52,826 bases of DNA from Gammaproteobacteria bacterium (GTDB lineage: Bacteria; Pseudomonadota; Gammaproteobacteria; Steroidobacterales; Steroidobacteraceae): assembly GCA_016874175.1 (NCBI GenBank), contig VGUP01000003.1:1-52826 (forward strand), written 5' to 3'. The notes under the pieces are model-generated. The model searched no databases. It saw nothing but the letters and a program-made list of their open reading frames with translations, and was not told where the DNA came from. Position numbers and translations under genes: made by a program. Shown in pieces: positions 41,166 through 50,844 of this stretch (its first letter is position 1; the number at the start of each line of letters is the position of its first letter).

Positions 41166-41939
41166 CTAGTCGTCGTCGGAACGTTCAGGTCCGTTCTTCA
41201 GTCGCGTTTGATGCGAGTGTACGAATTTGTTTCCGTACACGTCTTCGCCTTTGTGATATCGACGACCGACGCCATCGGGTCGCAGCGGATCGCGCTCGGT
41301 GCGTTCGCGACCGAAGTCACGCGCTGCCTGCTGCTCGGCAGCGATCTGCTCGGGCGTGAATAAACTGCAGCCATCGACAAGGTCGAAGTTTTCCACGAAC
41401 TGGCGGGGGATGGGCATGACACCCGCGATGACGTCGCCCACCTGAATCTCCACCGGAAAGTTCGCGCGAGTGATTTTGAGATTGAAGGTGAAATCGCGGC
41501 GCAGGTTGTCGGTCTCGACCACACCCGCCATATTCTGCAAGCCATCAATGAAATAATTGGGTGGCTGCAAGGTCATGAGGTTGATACCGGGCGGCGTGCG
41601 CAGCGCGAAGGCCGCCTGAACGGTGACGATGCCAAGCCCGAAGTTGGAGACCATGGTCTGCAGGCTGCCATGACGGGTCTCGTCTTCGGTGTTATGGATA
41701 GTGACTATGGTATCGGCGGGGTCCGGACCGCCATTCCAAAGAAAAGTCGCGCGCCACAAGGAGCGCATCGCAAGCCCGTACTGATTGCCGATCACCAGCG
41801 GCAGGCAAAAATACGCATGGCGCGAGAACCAGTCACGCTTGTTGCGCCCACGCAGATTGAAGTAGACCTGCTCGTGCTTGCCACGATAAAAATCGTCGTA
41901 GGGAATGGCGGCGATGGTATTATCGGGAACCTTGATCAT
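41166..41939 (-). CDS. DUF6065-like protein
   Basis: FCLPLVIGNQYGL, FLWNGG, FGLGIVTVQAAFALRTPPGINLM, MAGVVETDNLRRDFTFNLKITR; family from memory. Confidence 0.6.
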   Translation of the reverse strand: MIKVPDNTIAAIPYDDFYRGKHEQVYFNLRGRNKRDWFSRHAYFCLPLVIGNQYGLAMRSLWRATFLWNGGPDPADTIVTIHNTEDETRHGSLQTMVSNFGLGIVTVQAAFALRTPPGINLMTLQPPNYFIDGLQNMAGVVETDNLRRDFTFNLKITRANFPVEIQVGDVIAGVMPIPRQFVENFDLVDGCSLFTPEQIAAEQQAARDFGRERTERDPLRPDGVGRRYHKGEDVYGNKFVHSHQTRLKNGPERSDDD

Positions 41940-41957
41940 GTGACGACAAGTTACAGT

Positions 41958-42560
41958 TCAAAATTCGAAGCGGTGGTCAGGATCGAAAGTAATGAAAGAC
42001 GCGATGGTGTGTCGCATGCCGCGCGTCACTCGACGCACTCCATGCAGGAAAAACATCGTACCCGGAAACACCACCAGCATGCGCGGTTGGGGCTTGAGTT
42101 CAAGCCCAAGATTCGGGAAGTGGATCTCGCCGCCATCATAGTCATCGTTCAAATAAATGACCGTAGCGAAGTCGCGCCAAGGATACGGATGCGGAGCGCC
42201 ATGCGGATTTTCGCTGTCGGCATGCGGCTGCAACTCGTAGCCGGGTGGCCAGCGCGCGTAGTTGATGAGGTCTGAGTAAAGCGGCGGCTGCGGTCCGAGT
42301 TGCTCGGTCAGTACGGCGGTGAGCTTGGCGATAGCCCGATCGCGGGTCTGGCGAAATATTCCGCGGATGAGCTCATCGTCGATATCCGTGGGCGTGAGCG
42401 TCCGGCCTTTCCAATAATCGCCGGCATCAGGCATGCCAAAGGCGGCATCATTACGCTCCGCGAAGCCGAGCAAAGCGGCATATTCGTTAACGGTGAGAAA
42501 CGCTGGATCGATCAGCGGAAAGATCGGCAGCGCGTCGATATCAGCGCGGGACGCGCGCAT
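41958..42560 (-). CDS. Prolyl-4-hydroxylase-like 2OG-Fe(II) oxygenase
   Basis: LQPHADSE (HxD), DFATVIYLNDDYDGGEIHFPNLGLELKPQPRMLVVFPG, LHGVRRVTRGMRHTIASF. Confidence 0.88.
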   Translation of the reverse strand: MRASRADIDALPIFPLIDPAFLTVNEYAALLGFAERNDAAFGMPDAGDYWKGRTLTPTDIDDELIRGIFRQTRDRAIAKLTAVLTEQLGPQPPLYSDLINYARWPPGYELQPHADSENPHGAPHPYPWRDFATVIYLNDDYDGGEIHFPNLGLELKPQPRMLVVFPGTMFFLHGVRRVTRGMRHTIASFITFDPDHRFEF

Positions 42561-42563
42561 CGG

Positions 42564-42800
42564 TCAGGCCTCGGGCGCCGGCGGCGGGTCGTTGGAGATG
42601 GTCGTCTGGGCAGCGGCGTTTTCGACAGCCTTGATTTGCGCCACACGCATCCGCAGCGTGCGCTCCATGACATCGAGCGCGGTACCTTCTGGCCAGCCGT
42701 TGCGAATCATCGATTCGAGCACTGACTCGGGGCTTTGGCCGGCCTCGATTTGCTTGACGATCCAATGCCGCAGTTGCGGCGTGACCCTGCCGTGACTCAT
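42564..42800 (-). CDS. Small helical protein resembling an N-terminal module of some 2OG oxygenases
   Basis: MSHGRVTPQLRHWIVKQIEAGQSPESVLESMIRNGWPEGTALDVMERTL; ATGA overlap with the symporter gene. Confidence 0.6.
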   Translation of the reverse strand: MSHGRVTPQLRHWIVKQIEAGQSPESVLESMIRNGWPEGTALDVMERTLRMRVAQIKAVENAAAQTTISNDPPPAPEA

Positions 42801-44293
42801 GACGCGGAGGATAGCCGAGTCCCCTTGCCGATGGGCAAGAGGGCGAAACCTACGCAAAGCGCCGCTCCGAGCGGAAACAGCCAAGGAAATGCCACCAACT
42901 CACGCTCGCTGGTGAAGCCGAAAAACTGTGCGTTATGGACCAGTAACACGCCGATGAGTGAAACCGCCACGCCTAGCGGCGCGTTACGGATCCGTTCGCG
43001 CGAGACGAACAAGGCGAGCAGAAAAAGTCCGAGCATCGGACCATAGGTGTACGCCGTCATGGCGAAAGCGAGCGGAGTCAGCCGTTCGTCGGAGCCTGCC
43101 AGCAGCAAGGCGAAGCCACCCAGAACCAACGCCCAGACGATCACCAGAATGCGCGACAGCATCACCGCCCTCGCCTCGTCTAGCGTGCCGTTGCGATGCC
43201 CCTCGTGAAACATGGTGATACTGGTCTCGGAAAGCGCCGAAAGCACCGGGCTCGACATGGCCGCCGCAAACAGCGCTGCCACCATGAAGCCGCGTAGTCC
43301 GGTCGGCATCTCGGACAGAATAAATGCCGGGAAAATACGATCGACGTTTTCGGCTATCAGCGGTGCGAACGCCGGGTCGACCGCGTTCAAGCTGTAATAA
43401 CCCCAAAGGGCGACGCCCACCATCAAAAATAACACCACGACCAGCTCGCCGAGGTTGCTGACATAAAGCGCAATGCGCGCCTCGCGTACCGATCGACAAC
43501 ACAGCATGCGCTGCGTGTTCAACTGATCCGTACCGTAGGCCGCAAGATTCTGGAACGGCATCGCGAAGGCACCGGCCCAAAGCGTGAAGTTGACGCGCGG
43601 ATCGGTGCTCCACTCGATGACATGCGTCTTGCCCGCAGAATCCGCAGCTGACAACAAGCCTGTTAAGCCATCGGGAAAGGTTTGCGTAACAAAAAGAATC
43701 GCCATTAAACCGGCGGCGACGAACATGCAGAACTGCAGCACGTCGGACCAAACCACGGCACGAATTCCGCCGAGCATGGTGCTGAGCGCGGCCACACCTA
43801 CGCTGAGCGCGACGCAACCGGCAAAATCGAGGCCGGTAAGCAACTCGAGGACGAGCGCGACCGCAAACACTCGAACACCCTGACCGAGCACCGCACCAAT
43901 GAAAAAGAGCAGCGCCGACAGTTTGCCGAACACCGGGCCGAGCTTGTCGCGGATGAAGTCGTAGGGACTCGCGTAATTCTTTTCGTACAGACGCGGCAAA
44001 ATGAAGTGTCCGAGAATGGTCTTGGAAATAAGCCCCGCCAAACAGAACTGCAGATAGCGAAAGTCGCCGCCTTGTGCGAATACCAGCGCCGGCACGCCGA
44101 TGAAGGTAACGCCGCTCACTGCGGTGGCGACGATCGACATCGACACGGCATACCAAGGCAAAGAGCGCGAACCGAGGAAGTACTCGCGTGTGCTGCCCTG
44201 CAAATCTTTGACGTGATGACCGATCCAGGTCACGAGGGCGAAATACGCCCCAACCATCGTCCAGTCGAGTACATGAAAATAATTGCTGCCCAC
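42797..44293 (-). CDS. Sodium:solute symporter (SSS family)
   Basis: Multi-TM; STREYFLGSRSLPWYAVSMSIVATAVSGVTFIGVPALVFAQGGDFRYLQ. Confidence 0.88.
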   Translation of the reverse strand: MGSNYFHVLDWTMVGAYFALVTWIGHHVKDLQGSTREYFLGSRSLPWYAVSMSIVATAVSGVTFIGVPALVFAQGGDFRYLQFCLAGLISKTILGHFILPRLYEKNYASPYDFIRDKLGPVFGKLSALLFFIGAVLGQGVRVFAVALVLELLTGLDFAGCVALSVGVAALSTMLGGIRAVVWSDVLQFCMFVAAGLMAILFVTQTFPDGLTGLLSAADSAGKTHVIEWSTDPRVNFTLWAGAFAMPFQNLAAYGTDQLNTQRMLCCRSVREARIALYVSNLGELVVVLFLMVGVALWGYYSLNAVDPAFAPLIAENVDRIFPAFILSEMPTGLRGFMVAALFAAAMSSPVLSALSETSITMFHEGHRNGTLDEARAVMLSRILVIVWALVLGGFALLLAGSDERLTPLAFAMTAYTYGPMLGLFLLALFVSRERIRNAPLGVAVSLIGVLLVHNAQFFGFTSERELVAFPWLFPLGAALCVGFALLPIGKGTRLSSAS

Positions 44294-44342
44294 GACCGAT
44301 GTACCTCGGAGAATCGTTAGGTAGCCACGTCAGGTCGCCCCG

Positions 44343-45143
44343 TTAGGCGACCGCCGACCGGCGCAGGGTCCGTCCCGAGCCGCGGCCCGGATAGACGCGA
44401 CCGTTCGCACCGGGATACGCATAACCGTTGATGAGTATACGACGTGGAACGTCCGATTCGTTCGACATACTGCCGTGGATGGCGTAAGGACCAAAGAATA
44501 GAACGCTTCCTGCACGACCGGTGATAGTCACGGCTTGCGACTCATCGAAGAACGCTGGCGTGTCGGTGCGACCCATCGGTATGTTGTAGTCATAGGACTC
44601 GGCAGACAAGCGCAACGTATCGCTACCGCGGACCGCGCTGCGAGGAATGAACTTCAACGGACCATTAGCCTCGGTCATGTCATCGATGAGCATGATGGTC
44701 TGCACGTAGGAGCCGCGACCGTTGAGATCCCGCCAAGTGCCCGGGCCCTTGTCGCGGTGCTGCACATCCTGATGCCAATCGAAGGAGACCCCATCCCGCG
44801 GCATCTTGAAGTGCGCCTGGCAAAGCAGTTGCTCGCAATGGTCGCTGCCGAGCAGATCGAGTGCGGGCTCGATCAAGCGCCGATCAGCGCCGAGCGCCAG
44901 CAGGTCAGGCTCTGCGCCTCCGGCCCATACAACCCGCTTGACGATGACCTCGCCTTTGGGCGGGGCTTCGAGCACGAAATAGGCGCCTTCATGGTCTTGG
45001 GTGCTACGCAAAACCTGCGCCGCGCCATACAGTCGCTCGAATGCCGCCCGGGCCGTGCGCATCTCATCGAGGCTGAACAGCCCCCCCACGACCGTCCATC
45101 CTTGAGCAAAGAACTCATCCACCTGTGCCACCGAAAATCTCAT
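44343..45143 (-). CDS. Phytanoyl-CoA dioxygenase (PhyH) family 2OG oxygenase
   Basis: VSFDWHQDVQHRD (HxD), NGPLKFIPRSAVRGSD, GSVLFFGPYAIHGSMSN. Confidence 0.88.
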   Translation of the reverse strand: MRFSVAQVDEFFAQGWTVVGGLFSLDEMRTARAAFERLYGAAQVLRSTQDHEGAYFVLEAPPKGEVIVKRVVWAGGAEPDLLALGADRRLIEPALDLLGSDHCEQLLCQAHFKMPRDGVSFDWHQDVQHRDKGPGTWRDLNGRGSYVQTIMLIDDMTEANGPLKFIPRSAVRGSDTLRLSAESYDYNIPMGRTDTPAFFDESQAVTITGRAGSVLFFGPYAIHGSMSNESDVPRRILINGYAYPGANGRVYPGRGSGRTLRRSAVA

Positions 45144-45266
45144 CGCTGACACTCTAGCCGATCCGCAGCAAAGCAGGCGGGTCGACGAATGGATCGCTTG
45201 GTGCCAATATCGTTTGCGGTGGATTCTCGCCCGACCCACGGTCACTTTTCGACATCAGCGCCCGCC

Positions 45267-46427
45267 ATGACCGATCGCAACCGAACTTTGGATGTGTTTC
45301 GCGGCGCGACTGTCGCCCTGATGATCCTCGTGAATAATCCGGGCTCATGGGCGAGTCTCTATCCGCCACTTGCGCATGCGACTTGGCACGGGTGGACACT
45401 CACTGATCTGGTTTTTCCATTTTTTTTGTTTGCAGTAGGTAACGCTATTGCACTAACCCCGACGCGCACCGCCAGCAACACCCAATTTTGGAAGCGCTGG
45501 ACACGTCGAACGCTGCTGATATTCGGTATCGGTCTGTTGCTCAATGTCTGGCCCTTCGTCAAGTGGGGAGCGGATGGCGGCCTGCAGTTCAAAGAGTTCG
45601 AAACGCTGCGCATCATGGGGGTTTTACAGCGGATCGCCCTGTGCTGGGCGTGCGCGGCCCTGATCGTGCGTAGCGGCGGTGTACGTGCCGCCTGGTTTTG
45701 CAGTGCATTTTTGCTGATCGGCTATTGGTGGGCGTGTGTCGCTTTCGCCCATGGAGTCGACCCGTATTCACTCGAGGGTTTCTTTGGTACCACGTTGGAT
45801 CGAGTGCTGCTCGGTGAATCTCACCTGTACCGCGGCGAAGGTGTGCCCTTCGACCCCGAGGGGCTCGCAAGTACCGCTCCAGCCATCGCTCAAGTGCTAC
45901 TCGGCTACGCAGTCGGCCACTTTTTATTGCAACGTCAGCAAGCGAAATCCCTCGTTCGCGACCTGCTGTTAATCGCCATAGTTGCCGCCGCAGTCGGCTC
46001 GTTCGCACACGAGCTGATGCCGATCAACAAAAAACTCTGGACGTCGAGTTACGCACTGTTGACGACGGGGCTGGCGACGCTATCGATTGCCGTGCTGCTG
46101 CAGTGCCTAGACCGATGGCGATGGCAGCATCTATTCATCGAACCGTTGCTGCGCGGCTGTGAGGCGTTTGGCCGCAATGCCCTGCTGATTTTCGCACTCA
46201 CCGGCCTCGTACCGCGAACCCTTGCACTGATCCGCTTCGAAGAGAGTACTGACCTGGCGGGTAATCCGCAGTACGTGACGCTACTCTCTCGCTTGCATCG
46301 CGAATTCTTTGCGCCGTTGTCAGCCGATCCCCGACTTGGCTCTTTCCTGTTTGCAGTGGTGACACTGTTGGTCTATTGGCTCGTGGCAGAATGGCTACAC
46401 CGACGACGCTGGTACTTCAAGGCATGA
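45267..46427 (+). CDS. NagX/MurT-like (COG4299) membrane protein
   Basis: RTLDVFRGATVALMILVNNPGSWASLYPPLAHATWHGWTLTDLVFPFFLFAVGNAIAL. Confidence 0.8.
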   Translation: MTDRNRTLDVFRGATVALMILVNNPGSWASLYPPLAHATWHGWTLTDLVFPFFLFAVGNAIALTPTRTASNTQFWKRWTRRTLLIFGIGLLLNVWPFVKWGADGGLQFKEFETLRIMGVLQRIALCWACAALIVRSGGVRAAWFCSAFLLIGYWWACVAFAHGVDPYSLEGFFGTTLDRVLLGESHLYRGEGVPFDPEGLASTAPAIAQVLLGYAVGHFLLQRQQAKSLVRDLLLIAIVAAAVGSFAHELMPINKKLWTSSYALLTTGLATLSIAVLLQCLDRWRWQHLFIEPLLRGCEAFGRNALLIFALTGLVPRTLALIRFEESTDLAGNPQYVTLLSRLHREFFAPLSADPRLGSFLFAVVTLLVYWLVAEWLHRRRWYFKA

Positions 46428-46437
46428 TTTTGTACAG

Positions 46438-47682
46438 ATGAAACACCGCTCGAAACTCTCCGCCACTTTCTTATTGGTCTGGTCACTGCTGACTTCGCTG
46501 CCAGGCCTATCGGCCGAGCAGCGCAAGGTGGAACTCGGGATCGACGTTCTACTAGCGCCGGGCAGCCCTTATCTCGAACTGGTGGCGGGCAAGCGCGTGG
46601 GACTGATCACCAACCCGTCTGGCGTCGACGGCAACCTGGTGCCGACAGTCGATCGGCTCGCCGGAGATTCGCGATTGTCTTTGATCAGACTGTTTGGTCC
46701 TGAGCACGGCATCCGCGGTGAAGTTCCCGCTGGCGAAACCATCGCTGACGGGCGTGATCCGCGGACCGGCGTCGCCGTAGTGAGTCTCTATGGCAAAAAA
46801 AAGCGCCCCTCGAAGACGGCGCTGGCTGGCGTCGAAGTGATTCTTTTCGATATTCAGGATATTGGTTCGCGCACCTACACGTATATTTCAACGCTTGGGG
46901 AAGCACTGCATGCATGCGCTGCGACGCGTATTCCGCTCGTGGTCCTGGATCGGCCGAATCCCCTGGGTGGGCTGAACTTTGAGGGTACGCTCGTCGAAGA
47001 TCGCTTCCGCAGCTTTATCGGCTGGGGTCCGGTGCCAGTGACGCATGGCATGACGCTCGGCGAAGTGGGTCGCTATTTCAATGACCAACTCGGCATCGGC
47101 TGCGATCTGCATGTGGTGCCGATGCGCGGCTGGCGACGCTCGATGAGCTGGGATGACACAGGCCTCATCTGGAGCATCACCTCGCCCCATGTTCCCTCGG
47201 TAACCCAAGCCTATCTGTACACCACTACCGGTATGGTGGCCTCGACGGTCAAAGATATTAACGAGGGTGTCGGTTCAACGATGCCGTTTGAAATCATCGG
47301 CGCGACGTTTTTGGATGCCGCCCGGCTCGAAGAGTCACTGCAGGCCTTGCAGCTTCCGGGCGTACTTTTCCAGGCCATCCACTACAAGCCGTTTTATGGC
47401 AAGTATCGCGATGCGCCGATGCAGGGCGTCCGCCTGCGCATTACCCATCCGTCGGCCTACCGACCATTGCGCTCGGCGGTTGCGATCCTCAGCACACTAC
47501 GCAGGCTATATCCGGAACGCATCGTATTTCGCGAAGATCGGGCCATTGGCACACACTGGGGAAGTCTGAGCTTGCGTCAACAGCTCGAGGCTGGGATGGA
47601 TATCGCCGCGATAGAAAACTCCTGGCTGTCGAACACCAAAGAGTTCGCCATTGCCCGACAACGCGCGCTGCTTTACGACTAG
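46438..47682 (+). CDS. DUF1343 / NamZ-like exo-beta-N-acetylmuramidase, exported
   Basis: GKRVGLITNPSGVDGNLVPTVD, LFGPEHGIRGEVPAGE, IQDIGSRTYTYISTL, LDRPNPLGG. Confidence 0.85.
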   Translation: MKHRSKLSATFLLVWSLLTSLPGLSAEQRKVELGIDVLLAPGSPYLELVAGKRVGLITNPSGVDGNLVPTVDRLAGDSRLSLIRLFGPEHGIRGEVPAGETIADGRDPRTGVAVVSLYGKKKRPSKTALAGVEVILFDIQDIGSRTYTYISTLGEALHACAATRIPLVVLDRPNPLGGLNFEGTLVEDRFRSFIGWGPVPVTHGMTLGEVGRYFNDQLGIGCDLHVVPMRGWRRSMSWDDTGLIWSITSPHVPSVTQAYLYTTTGMVASTVKDINEGVGSTMPFEIIGATFLDAARLEESLQALQLPGVLFQAIHYKPFYGKYRDAPMQGVRLRITHPSAYRPLRSAVAILSTLRRLYPERIVFREDRAIGTHWGSLSLRQQLEAGMDIAAIENSWLSNTKEFAIARQRALLYD

Positions 47683-47706
47683 CAGCGAACGCGAAATCGG
47701 CGCCTC

Positions 47707-49122
47707 TCAGCTCTTCAGCGCCACCAGTACCTCATCGAGCATTTTCTTTGCATCGCCGAAGAGCATGCGGTTGTTGTCCTTGACGAACAGCGGGTTGTCG
47801 ACGCCGGCATAACCCGAAGCCATCGAGCGCTTCATCACGATCGAAGTTTTCGACTTCCAGACCTGCAACACGGGCATGCCGGCGATCGGGCTCGTCGGAT
47901 CATCTTCAGCGGCCGGATTCACGATATCGTTCGCGCCGATCACGATCGACACGTCGGTACCCGGGAAATCGTCGTTGATCTCGTCCATCTCGAGCACGAT
48001 GTCGTACGGTACTTTGGCTTCGGCGAGCAGCACATTCATGTGCCCAGGCATGCGCCCTGCGACCGGATGAATGGCAAAGCGCACGTTCACGCCTTTCTCG
48101 CGCAGCAGTTTGGTGATTTCGTAGACCGTATGCTGCGCCTGCGCTACCGCCATGCCATAACCCGGAATGATGATGACGCTCCGTGCCGAACGCAGCATCT
48201 CCGCCGTTTCGCTGGCGCTTACCGATGTCACCTCGCCTGCGGGCTGCGCCCCGCTTGCGGCTGCAGGCGTCGTACCGCCGGTAGTGCCGAAGCCACCGGC
48301 AATGACGCTGACGAAGTTGCGGTTCATTGCGCGGCACATGATGTAGGAGAGGATGGCGCCCGATGAGCCGACAAGCGCACCGGTGACGATCAGCAAATCG
48401 TTGGCCAGCATGAAGCCCGTGGCCGCAGCAGCCCAACCCGAATAGCTGTTGAGCATCGACACCACGACCGGCATGTCGGCACCGCCAATGGCGACCACCA
48501 TGTGTATGCCGAAGAGCAGCGCGATGACCGTCATGATGAGTAGCGGCGTCATCCCCGCCTCGATACTCGGCGCGGCGACAAACTGCACGCCAAGCCAGAT
48601 CACCACCAGCAAGGCCAAAAGATTGAGCCAGTGCCGCGCGGGCAACAGCAGCGGTTTGCCGCTGATTTTGCCCGACAGCTTGCCGAATGCGATGACCGAG
48701 CCCGAGAACGTCACGGCACCGATCAGGATGCCGATGTAAATCTCGACTTCGTGAATGGCTTTTTCGGCGCCCTCGTAGACGATCGAGGTGTCGACGTAAC
48801 TCGCGAAGCCGACAAAGCAGGCGGCGAGGCCCACGAGGCTGTGCATCAAGGCAACGAGCTCGGGCATCTGCGTCATCTGCACGGTACGCGCCGCGTACAA
48901 ACCGATGGCAGCACCAATGGCCAAGGCGCCGACGATCCACGGCAGTCCCGCACCCAGATCGACCCGCGGACCAAGCACAGTGGCGAGAACCGCGAGGGCC
49001 ATGCCCACCATGCCGTAGAGATTGCCGCGCCGCGAGGTCTCGGGATTCGACAGACCGCCGAGACTCATGATGAAGAGAATGGCGGCGCCGAGATAAGCAA
49101 CCGTTGCGAGATTTTCGGACAT
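47707..49122 (-). CDS. pntB: NAD(P) transhydrogenase subunit beta
   Basis: [50 protein letters not shown]. Confidence 0.95.
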   Translation of the reverse strand: MSENLATVAYLGAAILFIMSLGGLSNPETSRRGNLYGMVGMALAVLATVLGPRVDLGAGLPWIVGALAIGAAIGLYAARTVQMTQMPELVALMHSLVGLAACFVGFASYVDTSIVYEGAEKAIHEVEIYIGILIGAVTFSGSVIAFGKLSGKISGKPLLLPARHWLNLLALLVVIWLGVQFVAAPSIEAGMTPLLIMTVIALLFGIHMVVAIGGADMPVVVSMLNSYSGWAAAATGFMLANDLLIVTGALVGSSGAILSYIMCRAMNRNFVSVIAGGFGTTGGTTPAAASGAQPAGEVTSVSASETAEMLRSARSVIIIPGYGMAVAQAQHTVYEITKLLREKGVNVRFAIHPVAGRMPGHMNVLLAEAKVPYDIVLEMDEINDDFPGTDVSIVIGANDIVNPAAEDDPTSPIAGMPVLQVWKSKTSIVMKRSMASGYAGVDNPLFVKDNNRMLFGDAKKMLDEVLVALKS

Positions 49123-49134
49123 GTCGGCAGCCTC

Positions 49135-50733
49135 TTACTTGCGGAACATCGCGAGCATGCGACGAGTCACGGCGAAGCCGCCGAACATGTTGATCGCCGT
49201 CAGCGCGAGCGCCGCTACGGCAAGACCTAAAATCAGCGCATCGGGTCGATCAGTCACCCCCTCTCTCAAGGGTGGCGCGACCTGCACGATGGCGCCAACG
49301 GCAATGATGCTGGAAATGGCGTTGGTCACGCTCATCAATGGCGTATGCAGCGATGGCGTAACGTTCCAGATCACCATGTAGCCAATGAAACAGGCCAGCA
49401 CAAAGACCGTGAAGTGACCGAGGAACGAGGCGGGCGCATAAGCACCAGTCAACCAGAAAAGCGCAGCGCCTACGGCAAAGACACCGGCAAGTGACTGGCC
49501 CGACATGGGCTCGCCGCCACCGCCGTGCCCATGGGAAGATTTCTTTGCTGCGGCAGGCGCCGTGGCGGCAGCAGCCTTCGCCTGTGGCGGAGCCGCTGAC
49601 AGTCGCGGCGGTGGTGGCGGCCAAGTTACCCCGCCTTCCTTGATCACCGTCGCTCCGCGGATGGCCTCGTCTTCAAAATTGACGTTGATGTTGCCATCTT
49701 TGGTCTTGCAGAGTTCTTCGGTAAGTCGCAGCAAATTGGTGGCATACAGCGTCGACGCCTGCTTCGAGAGTCGGCTCGGCAAATCGGTGTAACCGATGAT
49801 CGTCACGCCCTCACGCACCACGACCTCGCCCGGCGCGGTCAGTTCGCAGTTGCCGCCCTGCTCCGAGGCCAGATCGACGATGACGCTACCCGGCCGCATC
49901 GAACGAACCATGTCTGCCGTGATCAATTTGGGGGCTGGCTTGCCGGGAATGAGCGCCGTCGTGATGATGATGTCGACGTCCTTGGCCTGCTTGGCAAATA
50001 CATCGCGCTGCGCTTTCTGAAAGCCCTCGCTCATGACTTTGGCATAGCCGCCAACGCCGCTGCCTTCTTCCTGATAATCGACGGGCACGAATTCAGCACC
50101 CATCGACTTCACCTGATCGCCGACCTCCGGGCGCGTATCGTTGGCGCGAACGATCGCGCCGAGTCCGACCGCAGCGCCGAGCGCCGCAAGGCCTGCCACA
50201 CCCGCACCGATGACGAATACTTTGGCCGGTGGCACCTTGCCCGCAGCGGTGATCTGCCCGGTAAAGAATCGCCCGAAGTGATGCGCAGCCTCAATGACGG
50301 CGCGATAGCCGGCAATGTTGGCCATGGACGACAACGCGTCCATTTTTTGAGCACGCGAAATTCGCGGCACGCTGTCCATCGCCAGCACGGTCAAACGACG
50401 CTCGGCCATCTGCTTCATGAGTTCCGGGTTCTGCGCCGGCCAGATGAAGCTGATCAAGGTGGTACCCGGTCGCATCGCTGCGACTTCTTGCGTAGACGGG
50501 GCGCGTACCTTGAACACGATGTCGGACGTGGCCAGCAGCTCACTCGCGCTGGCAGCAATGCTTGCCCCTGCTGCGGTAAACGCAGCATCGCTGAAATTTG
50601 CGGCCTCGCCGGCACCGGACTCGACGCGGACACCGAAGCCGAGCTTGAGCAGCTTTTCGACCACTTCGGGAGCTGCGGCCACGCGCTTTTCACCGGCAAA
50701 AGTTTCCCGCAGGACACCTATCGTCAGGGGCAT
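49135..50733 (-). CDS. pntA: NAD(P) transhydrogenase subunit alpha (alpha1-alpha2 fused)
   Basis: PLTIGVLRETFAGEKRVAAAPEVVEKL; C-terminal TM part after a Pro/Ala linker. Confidence 0.93.
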   Translation of the reverse strand: MPLTIGVLRETFAGEKRVAAAPEVVEKLLKLGFGVRVESGAGEAANFSDAAFTAAGASIAASASELLATSDIVFKVRAPSTQEVAAMRPGTTLISFIWPAQNPELMKQMAERRLTVLAMDSVPRISRAQKMDALSSMANIAGYRAVIEAAHHFGRFFTGQITAAGKVPPAKVFVIGAGVAGLAALGAAVGLGAIVRANDTRPEVGDQVKSMGAEFVPVDYQEEGSGVGGYAKVMSEGFQKAQRDVFAKQAKDVDIIITTALIPGKPAPKLITADMVRSMRPGSVIVDLASEQGGNCELTAPGEVVVREGVTIIGYTDLPSRLSKQASTLYATNLLRLTEELCKTKDGNINVNFEDEAIRGATVIKEGGVTWPPPPPRLSAAPPQAKAAAATAPAAAKKSSHGHGGGGEPMSGQSLAGVFAVGAALFWLTGAYAPASFLGHFTVFVLACFIGYMVIWNVTPSLHTPLMSVTNAISSIIAVGAIVQVAPPLREGVTDRPDALILGLAVAALALTAINMFGGFAVTRRMLAMFRK

Positions 50734-50844
50734 GTCGACCTCGTCAAACTGGCTGCGGGGCAGAACGTACCCCGGGGCGCAAATGATACTCGAAAGCGCT
50801 CCGTCGGCAGGCCGACCGGCAGCCCCGCGCCTGCGTGGCGGGCC

